DNA of 19,619 bases. It comes from an uncultured Bacilli bacterium (lineage in GTDB: Bacteria; Bacillota_I; Bacilli_A; RF39; UBA660). The notes beneath the pieces are model-generated. The model saw only the letters and a program-made list of their open reading frames with translations. It was not told where the DNA came from and searched no databases. The position numbers were made by a program, and so were the translations under genes. Positions 1 to 7,008 of the stretch are shown piece after piece. The DNA is taken from NCBI GenBank assembly GCA_934120715.1, contig CAKOUW010000008.1, forward strand, positions 1-19,619, given 5' to 3'. Every line of letters begins with the position of its first letter. The first letter of the stretch is position 1.

Positions 1-267
1 TATAAAAAATATGAAGTAGTTTATATTAAAGATAACCAAATACAAGAAACTATACCAGCAACAATAGAAGATGGATACATAGTATTTGAAACAACTCATT
101 TAAGTCATTATGGAATAGTAGCAACAGAAAAATCATTAAATACAAATATAATAGAAAATCCAAAAACAGGAGATAATGTAGGATTTTATATTGTAACATC
201 TATTCTTTCAATGATTGGATTAGCAGGTGCTGGAGTATTTGCTTATAGAAGAAAACAAACAAATTAA
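1..267 (+). CDS. C-terminal end of a sortase-anchored surface protein (partial, 5' end outside window)
   Basis: The reading frame is open from base 1 to a TAA and gives 88 residues. The end has the three-part layout of a cell-wall sorting signal: an NPKTGD motif (an LPXTG-like variant), a hydrophobic helix of about 20 residues (FYIVTSILSMIGLAGAGVFA), and the positive tail YRRKQTN. Just before it is a beta-rich stretch with ETTHLSHYGIVA, a sequence type common at the end of repetitive Firmicutes surface proteins. The motif implies cleavage between T and G by a sortase and covalent attachment to peptidoglycan. A sortase is encoded about 16.6 kb downstream, but whether it serves this substrate is unknown. 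The function of the missing N-terminal part cannot be seen. A strong terminator follows 5 bases after the stop. Confidence 0.85.
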   Translation, partial: YKKYEVVYIKDNQIQETIPATIEDGYIVFETTHLSHYGIVATEKSLNTNIIENPKTGDNVGFYIVTSILSMIGLAGAGVFAYRRKQTN

Positions 268-272
268 AATGT

Positions 273-301
273 GAGTTAGAGTTTTCTCTAACTCCTTTTT
301 T
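273..301 (+). terminator. intrinsic terminator of the anchored surface protein gene
   Basis: A perfect 9-bp stem (GAGTTAGAG / CTCTAACTC) with a TTTT loop is followed by C and a run of T. It sits directly behind the stop at 267 and separates this gene from the next one. Confidence 0.9.
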
Positions 302-321
302 AACAAAGAAAGGATGATAAT

Positions 322-807
322 ATGAAGAAACGAAAATTAAAAATTAAGAAGAAACAAATTATCATTATTTCATGTGTTCTTCTAGTTATATTGTTAGTAA
401 TAATACTAATAACTACGAGCAATGTAAAAGTTGGCAAGATCAAAAATGGTAAAGCTCTTTATATTGATAGAATTGTTAATGTAACAAATTATAAAGATAA
501 AAATAAAGTTGTTATTGAGTTTGAAAATAATAAAGAACTTATAGATAACTGCATTATAACTACTGAGTTATATGAACAATTTAAAAACAAAGATACAAAA
601 TATAATTTAACTATTAAAGACTATTTAAAATCAAACGATATTAGTGCCAAAGAAAATTATAATATAAATAAATCTTTACAAATGAAATATATTGATGAAG
701 ATACTAACTATATGGATTACTTCGCAATGACTTGTGGATTTAAGAATAAAAAAGAGCTTATGAAATATACTAAATCGGTTATCAAACTTGCTAATAAAGA
801 AAAATAA
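322..807 (+). CDS. small membrane-anchored protein of unknown function
   Basis: 161 residues. The N-terminus is very basic (KKRKLKIKKK) and is followed by one strongly hydrophobic helix at about residues 13-32, then a hydrophilic domain of about 125 residues. There is no cleavage-like site, so it is probably a type II membrane protein with the domain outside. The outer part begins with two or three beta strands (VKVGKIKNGKALYIDRIVNV, VVIEFENN) and ends in a helical Lys-rich segment. A single Cys near the end (MTCGF) is not part of a recognisable motif. The start is supported by AAAGGA about 7 bases upstream. It stands alone between two terminators. I do not recognise the family. Confidence 0.75.
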   Translation: MKKRKLKIKKKQIIIISCVLLVILLVIILITTSNVKVGKIKNGKALYIDRIVNVTNYKDKNKVVIEFENNKELIDNCIITTELYEQFKNKDTKYNLTIKDYLKSNDISAKENYNINKSLQMKYIDEDTNYMDYFAMTCGFKNKKELMKYTKSVIKLANKEK

Positions 808-810
808 AAG

Positions 811-844
811 AATAGATTTTCTAATTGGAATTTCTATTTTTTTT
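811..844 (+). terminator. weak intrinsic terminator
   Basis: AATAGA pairs with TCTATT, then a 2x2 mismatch and a 3-bp inner stem (TTC/GAA) around a 6-base loop, followed by eight T (837-844). AT-rich but well placed 3 bases after the stop at 807. Confidence 0.6.
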
Positions 845-957
845 CTATTGTTTGTAATAAAAAATTCTATTCACTAGGTCTATGAACAATATACGTGTTA
901 TATTTTGATTATGTATATTTTTATTTTTTTCATAAATTATTATGAGGATGTGAGAGT

Positions 958-2820
958 ATGCAAATAATAGACGATAAGACTGTGGTGGTAACTACAAGTG
1001 AGGAATTTAAAAAAATATTAAGTGAGGATAATAAATATGTATATATTTATTTTGGAAATGATATAACACTTGATTCTGGGTTTACTATTAATAGTAATAA
1101 GCAAAAAATAATTATAGATGGCACATATCAGAATCATGAATATACATATTCTAATTATTTGTCTGAGATGGATGATATTATTACAGCAAGTTCAACTAAT
1201 CATATCATAGTTATTAAAAATTTAATTATAAAATCTTCTCATAGTTTAGGGGTTATATATGTCCCTGATGATATTAATTATAGAAATGTTAAAGTTATAT
1301 ATAGTAAAGTTAAATTTAATGGTGTAAAGTTATCTTATAATCCATATGGGATAATTAAAATATTAAATAGTGAGATAACTGTTGAGGATACTAATAATGT
1401 AAATGCTCAGAGAATTTGTGATTGCAATCAAGTTGAAATTGGGGGTAAAACTACTTTAGTTAGTCCTAATACGGCTTTTTCATATCAACACACTATAGAT
1501 CCAGCATTGTTTACTATACTTATAAATAGTAGAGTTAGTTTAAATACTACAAATGCTTTTTTTAATGGTACGCCAAGATTAGATTTTAGAGTGTTATATA
1601 ATTCAGAGTTTAATTTGGTTACGGGAAACGGATTCGCGCAAACTCTTAATAATGGGTGTAGAAATGTTTTAATTGATGAGTGTTCTACTTTTAATTTTGT
1701 TGAAAATAACCATCAGAGAGTTCCTATGTGGAATGTTTATGGTGATTTTATTATAAATGAGGGTGCTAGTTTGTTCATAATAAATACTTTTGCTAATGCA
1801 CCAGTGGACAATTATAATATTTATTTTAAAGGTACGAATCAAAACTTTATTATTAATAATCCTAAGAATATTACTATTTATAATAAAAATGCTAATATAT
1901 TATATACAACAAATCCTGTTAAATTTTCTTTTACATTTAATAGATTAAATATGTGGCAAGATTCTATTGACATTGCAATTGCAGGTAGTATTGATAATTT
2001 GCCGGACTATTCTTGGTATAAAGATGATAATTTGTCGGAGATAAGTGGGATTTTTGATAAGAATACTACAACAATAATTAAAACTAATTATACTGAGGAG
2101 GAAAAGAGAAAATTACCTAGTTTAGATAAATTTATTTTTCAAAATAAGAAAGAATTTTCTATTGGGATGATTAAGGTTAATATTCATCCAATTGATAATG
2201 CTTCTATTAAAATATCTGGTCATACAATGGCAAATACAGATGTTTTGATTGCTTTTGATGATATAAGTGAAGTTGTAACTTCGAATGTTGATGGCTTATT
2301 TGAATATATTTTAGAAGAAGATATTAAAGATGGAACTAATATAAAAGTTATTGTTTGTACACCTACTAGTTTTATTTATAATACAAGAGATATAATAACT
2401 CCTTTTGATGGGGAAGTTACTCTTCTAAAGTCTACTGAAGTTGCAACATTTGACAATATACCTATGACTCTTAATCCTGTTATCTTGGGTAGAACAAGTT
2501 CTAGTACAGTAACGGTAGTAGATAGTAGGAAAAATAGTAATAGCTGGAATTTATATATTAGTTATTTAAATCCAATGATGAGTAAAGATGCTAAAGTATT
2601 AAGTGATTCATTAATATTTAAGAAGTTTGATAATGAGACATTTATGTTAAGAACAAGTCCGACTTTGGTATATCAAGGAGTAAAAGCAAGTGAAGATGTA
2701 AGTGTCGAGAATATAACATTTTCCAAAGATAAGGGGTTACTATTAAGGTTAGATGGTTCAACTTTTAATTTAAATGATGAATATGCAACTAGATATATAT
2801 GGACAATAGAATTGGAGTAG
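958..2820 (+). CDS. pectate-lyase-like adhesive protein with Ig-like and WxL-type C-terminal domains
   Basis: 620 residues. The start (VVVTTSEEFKKIL, then IYFGNDITLDSGFTI and KIIIDGT) matches the pectate lyase-like adhesive domain found in Firmicutes surface proteins. Residues 1-330 continue as short strands rich in Asn and Ile/Val, as in a right-handed beta-helix; I see no lyase catalytic signature. Residues about 400-470 look like a bacterial Ig-like domain (VNIHPIDNASIKISG...GTNIKVIV). Residues 511-620 resemble a WxL peptidoglycan-binding domain: VVDSR, then W530-N-L, and a closing IWTIELE with W615. Known WxL proteins are secreted, but this one starts MQIIDDKTVVV with no signal peptide, and upstream codons offer none. 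RBS GAGGATG precedes the ATG. It leads a run of four surface-type genes. Domain calls are from pattern recall; the WxL call is the less certain one. Confidence 0.7.
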   Translation: MQIIDDKTVVVTTSEEFKKILSEDNKYVYIYFGNDITLDSGFTINSNKQKIIIDGTYQNHEYTYSNYLSEMDDIITASSTNHIIVIKNLIIKSSHSLGVIYVPDDINYRNVKVIYSKVKFNGVKLSYNPYGIIKILNSEITVEDTNNVNAQRICDCNQVEIGGKTTLVSPNTAFSYQHTIDPALFTILINSRVSLNTTNAFFNGTPRLDFRVLYNSEFNLVTGNGFAQTLNNGCRNVLIDECSTFNFVENNHQRVPMWNVYGDFIINEGASLFIINTFANAPVDNYNIYFKGTNQNFIINNPKNITIYNKNANILYTTNPVKFSFTFNRLNMWQDSIDIAIAGSIDNLPDYSWYKDDNLSEISGIFDKNTTTIIKTNYTEEEKRKLPSLDKFIFQNKKEFSIGMIKVNIHPIDNASIKISGHTMANTDVLIAFDDISEVVTSNVDGLFEYILEEDIKDGTNIKVIVCTPTSFIYNTRDIITPFDGEVTLLKSTEVATFDNIPMTLNPVILGRTSSSTVTVVDSRKNSNSWNLYISYLNPMMSKDAKVLSDSLIFKKFDNETFMLRTSPTLVYQGVKASEDVSVENITFSKDKGLLLRLDGSTFNLNDEYATRYIWTIELE

Positions 2821-2880
2821 TATATATAGCCTTTTCATATATTCAATGTATACATAAAATATATTATAATGGGGTGATTT

Positions 2881-3231
2881 ATGAATAATGAGCATGTTTA
2901 TATAAAATTAGTATCTAATGAAGGTCTTTGTAATAACAAAGTTGATGTTGTTTTAAAGGATAATTGTAATAATATTATTTTTAGAAAAGTAGTTAGTATT
3001 TATGAGAAAATTAAATTACCTGTATTTAATAGAAAAGTTTATAAATTATTAATATGTTCCGGGAATGGATTAATACAAATACCATTATATGCTTTAAATA
3101 ATCAAACATACTATATATGTATTGATAGAAAGAACTTTAATAATTTGAAACATAGAATCAGTGTATTATTATTTGATTCTAGTTATCCGGAAATTAAAAT
3201 AAGAGAGGGGGAAATGATTTTATGGCAATAA
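2881..3231 (+). CDS. small beta-rich protein of unknown function, partner of the next gene
   Basis: 116 residues with no signal peptide or membrane segment. The pattern is alternating hydrophobic strands (VYIKLVS, VDVVLKDN, IIFRKVVSIYEKIKLPV, YKLLICSG), like one immunoglobulin or prealbumin-like beta-sandwich. Its last 22 residues end in FDSSYPEIKIREGEMILWQ. The neighbouring 182-residue protein ends in a related sequence (MDSNFVNVPIEDGDLYLEEN), so the two share a C-terminal motif of form L-x-D-S-x-(Y/F)-x-x-(I/V)-x-I-x-x-G-x-x-x-L. RBS GGGGTGA lies 4 bases before the ATG. Its last 10 bases overlap the next gene, which points to coupled translation. I do not recognise a named family. Confidence 0.75.
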   Translation: MNNEHVYIKLVSNEGLCNNKVDVVLKDNCNNIIFRKVVSIYEKIKLPVFNRKVYKLLICSGNGLIQIPLYALNNQTYYICIDRKNFNNLKHRISVLLFDSSYPEIKIREGEMILWQ

Positions 3232-3770
3232 GACATAGAGTTCCTATAACCAATAGTTTGGGTAGTTTGGAAATAGTCAATGGAAATTATAATGTGTCTG
3301 CAGAAGTGCCTGGATATGATAGTACAACATTAACTCCTAAAAGTATAGAAATAGTAAATGATACTGAGACTTATAATTTTACAATTTCAGCAACAGGTAC
3401 TCTTACAATACATGTTACAGATACTGGTAGTTCTACTACTGGAATACAAATAGTAGGAGCTAAATTTATAAGAACAGATTATCAGGGAAATGAAACAGGT
3501 GTTGAGATAACCACAGATACAGATGGAAATGCTAAGTTTACAAATGTTCCATTTTCGCCAAGTAAAAGTTCTAAGATATATTTTAAACAAGTTTCTAGCG
3601 ATGGTAAGCATACATTTAGTGAAGAGTTAAGAAGTATAGAGATGAAAGTGAATGAAGAAGTCGTTGAGATAGCAAATCCTATGGCACCACTCAAAAGGTT
3701 TACATTAATGGATTCAAATTTTGTAAATGTGCCGATTGAAGATGGAGATTTGTATCTTGAGGAAAATTAA
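3222..3770 (+). CDS. two-domain SpaA/CNA-B-like beta-sandwich protein
   Basis: 182 residues, no signal peptide. Two prealbumin-like (CNA-B/SpaA or carboxypeptidase regulatory-like) units can be read. The first has the typical NGNYNVSAEVPGY (strand, turn, then a 'Y.v.a..pGY' motif) and ends ETYNFTISA. The second has TLTIHVTDTGSSTTGIQIVGAKF, then TDTDGNAKFTNVPF, the 'G.a.f..lp.G.Y' pattern of this fold. Such domains are stalk modules of surface proteins. The C-terminal motif is shared with the upstream gene. The ATG lies inside the upstream gene, with a strong GAGAGGGGGA site before it, so the start is well supported. It lacks a sorting signal, which argues against sortase attachment. Its role is inferred only from context. 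Confidence 0.75.
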   Translation: MAIRHRVPITNSLGSLEIVNGNYNVSAEVPGYDSTTLTPKSIEIVNDTETYNFTISATGTLTIHVTDTGSSTTGIQIVGAKFIRTDYQGNETGVEITTDTDGNAKFTNVPFSPSKSSKIYFKQVSSDGKHTFSEELRSIEMKVNEEVVEIANPMAPLKRFTLMDSNFVNVPIEDGDLYLEEN

Positions 3771-3815
3771 AGTGATGGTAGACACCTTAAAATGTAAAAT
3801 TTAGGAGGGGTTAGT

Positions 3816-4745
3816 GTGAATAATGTTGTTCATCATTGTAATTGTAATGATGATTATGAAAAAATAAAAAAGAGAATAGAAGAAGAAAATATAGTTAAAC
3901 GTTGCTATATACAAGGGCCAAAGGGAGAAAGAGGAGAACAAGGAATTCCTGGGCCTCAAGGACCAAAAGGTGAAGATGGGCCAACTACTATTAAAGTAGG
4001 AAAAACGGAAACCTTAGATGCTAATAAGGATGCTATTGTTGAAAATGTAGGAACTGATAAAGATGTGATTTTAAATTTTAAAATTCCAAGAGGAGAAAAG
4101 GGAAAAGATGGTGACAAACTGGTTGTAGGTAAAACGGAAACTCTGGACGCTAATGCAAAAGCTAGGGTTATAGATACATATATTGGAAATGTTCATACAC
4201 TTGACTTTTATATACCACAGGGGTTTGATGGTGCAAATGGCGATGTTGGTCCAAAGGGCGAACAAGGACCACCGGGACCAAAAGGTGATATAGGTCCTCA
4301 AGGTTCTACTGGGGTGGCTTTACTTGAAGCTTATGCAAGCCTTTATGAAGATAATGGTAATTCATATTCTTTGATGCCAAATATTGCCTATCAGGTTGAA
4401 CTTAGTCAACAGAGTCAGATGAAAAATGTTGATATATCGTTTACTAATACAGTTAAGATTCAAAAAGCTGGAATATATAAAGTGGATTACTTTTTTGAGG
4501 CTAAATCTTCTGCAACTGCAGATGTTTCTATTGAAGTTAGAAAGGAGAATGTTACTATTAATGGTACTAAAATTACTAGGAGAGTAGATAATCAAGAATA
4601 TGTAACATTTACTGGTTCTATCATTGTAAATTTAAATGTTGATGAGAAAATAGATTTGGCAATTTCTTCCCCTACAGCGGTGGTACTTACACCTGAAAAT
4701 GACACTATTTCTTATTTAACTATAATGAAAATAGGATCTCTATAG
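3816..4745 (+). CDS. collagen-like protein with BclA/C1q-like C-terminal domain
   Basis: 309 residues from a GTG start behind a strong AGGAGGGG site. Order of parts: a short N-terminus with HHCNCN and a charged helix (residues 1-33); Gly-X-Y repeats at about 34-56; a 35-residue module (VGKTETLDAN...ILNFKIPRG); a short GEKGKDGD; a second copy of the module (VGKTETLDAN...LDFYIPQG); ten more Gly-X-Y triplets at 136-166; then a 143-residue C-terminal domain. That last domain has the jelly-roll pattern of BclA and other TNF/C1q-like trimers (IQKAGIYKVDYFFEA, FTGSIIVNLNVDEKIDL, ISYLTIMKIGS). Trimerisation through it and triple-helix formation are expected from the families. As in many exosporium collagen-like proteins there is no Sec signal peptide and no sorting signal. 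Collagen-like stretches also occur in phage tail fibres, but no phage genes are nearby. Confidence 0.85.
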   Translation: MNNVVHHCNCNDDYEKIKKRIEEENIVKRCYIQGPKGERGEQGIPGPQGPKGEDGPTTIKVGKTETLDANKDAIVENVGTDKDVILNFKIPRGEKGKDGDKLVVGKTETLDANAKARVIDTYIGNVHTLDFYIPQGFDGANGDVGPKGEQGPPGPKGDIGPQGSTGVALLEAYASLYEDNGNSYSLMPNIAYQVELSQQSQMKNVDISFTNTVKIQKAGIYKVDYFFEAKSSATADVSIEVRKENVTINGTKITRRVDNQEYVTFTGSIIVNLNVDEKIDLAISSPTAVVLTPENDTISYLTIMKIGSL

Positions 4746-5041
4746 GTTGTGATGTTTTGTTTGCTTTGAAATAAAGATTCATAAAATATTAAATATTATG
4801 ATGAATTAACTATTCTTGATTCTTATAAAATTTGCTTAGAGAAAAAGTTAAGAATGTTATATTATTTTAGTCCTGATTGGAATTTATAAAATAATAAAAA
4901 ATTAAGATTATTTTTCTGTGCATTATGGAGGTAAATAACATTTGCTTCCTTTTTTGATCTTATAGAGAAATTCAAAGTTAGTAAGAATTTAAAAGTAATG
5001 AGGAACTAAAAAACTAGATATTTTTTACAATTAGGTTTAGG
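4746..5041. other. intergenic region without a recognisable gene
   Basis: AT-rich and full of stops on both strands. I see no RBS-preceded frame and no convincing terminator after the collagen-like gene. Parts may be decayed DNA linked to the transposase remnant that follows, but I cannot align them to any transposase N-terminus. Confidence 0.5.
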
Positions 5042-5381
5042 ATGAACGGAAGTGTAAATTTTGATTTAGTCAAAAGAGCTAAAAATTCTACAACATCAAG
5101 GAAAATATACTCAATGGTTTTACACTTTAGACGAATAAATCGTCATCTTATTTTATGTCAATATCAATTTTGTAGTAAATATAAATCGGTATTAAATGAT
5201 ATTCCATCAGGATTTCATAGTAATGGCATATTTAATATATCTGAAATAAATGGAATACATTCTCAACTTGAAACTTGCTTAAGGTATCAATGAGACATTT
5301 ACAAGAATATTTAGATTATTCATAATGAAAAAAAGATTTTTGTTAAATAAAACAAAACAGAATCTTATTCTAAAATCATAA
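5042..5381 (+). pseudogene. decayed IS1595-family transposase (3' remnant)
   Basis: The open frame at 5042-5293 looks like an 83-residue protein, but its second half reads SYxxFCSKYKxVLNDIPSGFHSNGIFNISEINGIHSQLE-like sequence. This is the C-terminal region of IS1595/ISXO2-like DDE transposases (I-x-S-G-x-H ... I-N-x-x-H-S-x-L). The frame then stops. The expected continuation, VSMRHLQEYLDYS (family: GVSTKYLxxYLxWF), is found in a different frame at 5284-5322. A third piece, MKKRFLLNKTKQNLI, fits the family's basic tail in the remaining frame from 5325. So at least two frameshifts and a missing N-terminal zinc ribbon and catalytic core mark this as dead. Family assignment is from motif recall. 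No terminal inverted repeats could be assigned. Confidence 0.65.
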
Positions 5382-5425
5382 TAGATAATAATTATATAAA
5401 ATCGTGAAAAAACGTGTCTAAAAGC

Positions 5426-5454
5426 TTGACATAAATCCAATATCTGATTTCAAT
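5426..5454 (+). promoter_or_regulatory. possible sigma-A promoter upstream of tag
   Basis: TTGACA (5426-5431), a 17-base spacer and TTCAAT (5449-5454, 4 of 6 matches). The -35 is perfect but the -10 is weak. A transcript from here would cover the structured segment ahead of tag. Confidence 0.35.
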
Positions 5455-5520
5455 CAAAATAAAAAATTTCAGATTTAAAAAAAGAACTTGTTTATGTATA
5501 TTTTGAGGATAAGATATGGC

Positions 5521-5606
5521 AGACTAGGGAAAACAACAGCAATCTAAATAGAATTAATTCTAGATTAGAAAGTCTAAGCTTTTATGAAGGTGCATATATT
5601 TATGCA
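5521..5606 (+). other. structured intergenic segment (nested inverted repeats)
   Basis: AGACT (5521-5525) can pair with AGTCT (5571-5575). It encloses AATCTA/TAGATT (5541-5546, 5561-5566) around the self-complementary 14-mer TAGAATTAATTCTA (5549-5562). A separate hairpin TGCATA-TATT-TATGCA follows at 5591-5606. Together with the terminator at 5616 this could be a small RNA or a leader. It matches none of the T-box, purine, SAM or tmRNA consensus elements I know, so it may be only AT-rich palindromes. Confidence 0.3.
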
Positions 5607-5615
5607 TTATGATGA

Positions 5616-5635
5616 CTAGAATGTTCTAGCTTTTT
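5616..5635 (+). terminator. intrinsic terminator 26 bases before tag
   Basis: CTAGAA-TG-TTCTAG (a 5-6 bp stem with a minimal loop) followed by C and five T. It ends whatever transcript covers the preceding 180 bases, or acts as an attenuator for tag. Confidence 0.55.
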
Positions 5636-5661
5636 ATTATATAATAATTAAGGTGATTTAA

Positions 5662-6216
5662 GTGGATATAGATAATAAAAAGAGATGTTCTTGGTGTAAT
5701 TTGAATAATAATCTTTATGTTTTATATCATGATAATGAATGGTGTAAGTTAAATTTAGATGAAGATTATTTATTTGAAATGTTAATTCTTGAATCATTTC
5801 AAGCTGGTCTATCTTGGGAATGCATTTTAAATAAGAGAGACGACTTTAGAGTGGCATTTGATAATTTTAATATAGATAAGATTATTAATTATGATGATAT
5901 AAAGATTAATGAATTATTAGGTAATAAAAAAATAGTTAGAAATAAGCTTAAAATAAATGCTACTATTGGTAATGCTAAAGTATTTAGAAAAATAAGGGAT
6001 GAGTTTGGCTCTTTTGAAAAATATTTAAGAAGTTTCTGGGATGGAAAAATTGTTTATGAAGTTAATAAAACCACTTCAAAATTATCAAACAATATTTCTA
6101 ATGATTTAAGAAGAAGAGGGATGAAGTTTGTAGGTAGTACTATTATTTATTCATATTTACAGGCTATTGGTATTATTTATTCACATGATAAAGATTGTTT
6201 TATGTATAGGGATTAG
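5662..6216 (+). CDS. tag: DNA-3-methyladenine glycosylase I
   Basis: 184 residues, close to the usual length for Tag. The enzyme removes N3-methyladenine from alkylated DNA by flipping the base out and cutting the N-glycosidic bond, which starts base-excision repair in the cytoplasm. Family signatures are present: RCSWC, YHDNEW, LFEMLILESFQAGLSW, ILNKRDDFRVAF, and RRRGMKFVGSTIIYSYLQAIG. The four zinc ligands can be assigned to C9, H23, H175 and C179, and the conserved base-binding Glu and Trp to E44 and W52 (8 apart, as in the E. coli enzyme). EWC replaces the more usual EWG. The start is a GTG behind AAGGTGA. It appears to be a single-gene unit between a terminator and the ABC operon promoter. 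Confidence 0.95.
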   Translation: MDIDNKKRCSWCNLNNNLYVLYHDNEWCKLNLDEDYLFEMLILESFQAGLSWECILNKRDDFRVAFDNFNIDKIINYDDIKINELLGNKKIVRNKLKINATIGNAKVFRKIRDEFGSFEKYLRSFWDGKIVYEVNKTTSKLSNNISNDLRRRGMKFVGSTIIYSYLQAIGIIYSHDKDCFMYRD

Positions 6217-6262
6217 GCCTTTTATAAATATTTTACTGGCTAAATTTAGAAAAATGTAATAA

Positions 6263-6287
6263 TATAATAGTGTAATATTACTATATT
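6263..6287 (+). promoter_or_regulatory. -10 element with overlapping palindrome, putative operator of the ABC operon
   Basis: A consensus TATAAT (6263-6268) lies 35 bases before the ABC ATPase start, without a convincing -35. Overlapping and extending it is a 22-base imperfect palindrome (AATA-gt-GTAATATTAC-ta-TATT, 6266-6287, two mismatched pairs). A dyad on top of a -10/start point is the usual place for a repressor site. No regulator gene is adjacent, so the binding protein is unknown. Confidence 0.4.
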
Positions 6288-6303
6288 TATAAGGGGAGTT
6301 TAT

Positions 6304-7005
6304 ATGGCATATATTGAATTTAATAATATTAGAAAAATATATAAGACTGGTGAAGTGAAAATTGCGGCTTTAAATAAGGCTAATTTTTCTGTTGATAAGG
6401 GTGAATTAGTTTGTATTTTAGGACCAAGTGGTGCTGGAAAAACGACGGCTTTAAATATTTTAGGTGGTATGGATAGTGCCACTAGTGGAAAACTTATAGT
6501 TGATGGTCTTGATATTACTGAGCTTAAGGGAAAAGATTTAATCAAATATAGAAGAAGTGATATTGGTTTTGTATTTCAGTTTTATAATTTAGTTCAAAAT
6601 TTAACAGCTTTAGAGAATGTAGAGCTTGCTGTTCAACTTTGCAAAGATCATTTAGATCCTAAAAAGATTCTAAAAAGAGTTGGACTTGATAAAAGAATGA
6701 ATAATTTTCCTTCACAACTTTCTGGTGGGGAACAGCAACGTGTTGCGATTGCTAGAGCGATTGCTAAAAACCCTAAGCTTTTATTGTGCGATGAGCCTAC
6801 AGGGGCACTTGACTATAAAACAGGTAAACAAATACTTAAATTATTAGAAGAAGTGTGTAGAAAAGAAAAGATGACAGTTATAATTATTACTCATAATAGT
6901 GCTATTGCACCAATGGCTGATAAGGTTATTAAGTTTAAAAATGGAGCAGTTTTAGATGTTGAAATTAATAAGAAGCCTAAGCCAATTGAAGAAATAGAGT
7001 GGTAA
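6304..7005 (+). CDS. ABC transporter ATP-binding protein (MacB/LolD type)
   Basis: 233 residues, a complete ABC ATPase. Walker A is GPSGAGKT (40-47), the Q-loop Gln is at 92 in FVFQFYNL, the signature is LSGGEQQRV (139-147), Walker B is LLLCDE (159-164) followed by PTGALD, and the H-loop His is at 197 (IITHN). The LSGGEQQRVAIARA and DEPTGALDxxTG patterns are those of the MacB/LolD/FtsE class, whose members power mechanical transmission or export with FtsX-like permeases rather than import. The partner permease starts 3 bases after the stop, so the two are co-transcribed and probably translationally coupled. RBS AAGGGGAG precedes the ATG. The substrate cannot be told; antimicrobial peptide resistance, lipoprotein or envelope functions are all known in the class. 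Confidence 0.95.
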   Translation: MAYIEFNNIRKIYKTGEVKIAALNKANFSVDKGELVCILGPSGAGKTTALNILGGMDSATSGKLIVDGLDITELKGKDLIKYRRSDIGFVFQFYNLVQNLTALENVELAVQLCKDHLDPKKILKRVGLDKRMNNFPSQLSGGEQQRVAIARAIAKNPKLLLCDEPTGALDYKTGKQILKLLEEVCRKEKMTVIIITHNSAIAPMADKVIKFKNGAVLDVEINKKPKPIEEIEW

Positions 7006-7008
7006 TTT

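Noticed and set aside
2835..2860. Sigma-E/sigma-K-like CATA elements before two cluster genes (CATAAATTA at 931-939, CATAAAAT at 2853-2860)
   Set aside because: The -10-like parts look suggestive, but the matching -35 elements are poor or only 11 bases away, too close for the known spacing. In such AT-rich DNA this is not enough.
2865..2870. TATAAT before the 116-residue protein as a sigma-A -10 box
   Set aside because: It is only 10 bases from the start codon and would leave the ribosome-binding site untranscribed or at the very 5' end; the -35 is also poor.
3387..4595. Several minus-strand open frames of 70-77 codons opposite the surface genes
   Set aside because: They lie entirely within well-supported plus-strand genes, have no ribosome-binding sites and have low-complexity sequence typical of shadow frames.
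5042..5293. An intact 83-residue gene
   Set aside because: No ribosome-binding site fits and its sequence continues as a transposase C-terminus in other frames, so it is pseudogene debris.
5521..5635. T-box or other known riboswitch in front of tag
   Set aside because: No AGGGTGG-type T-box sequence or other riboswitch core is present; the structure is listed only as unexplained.
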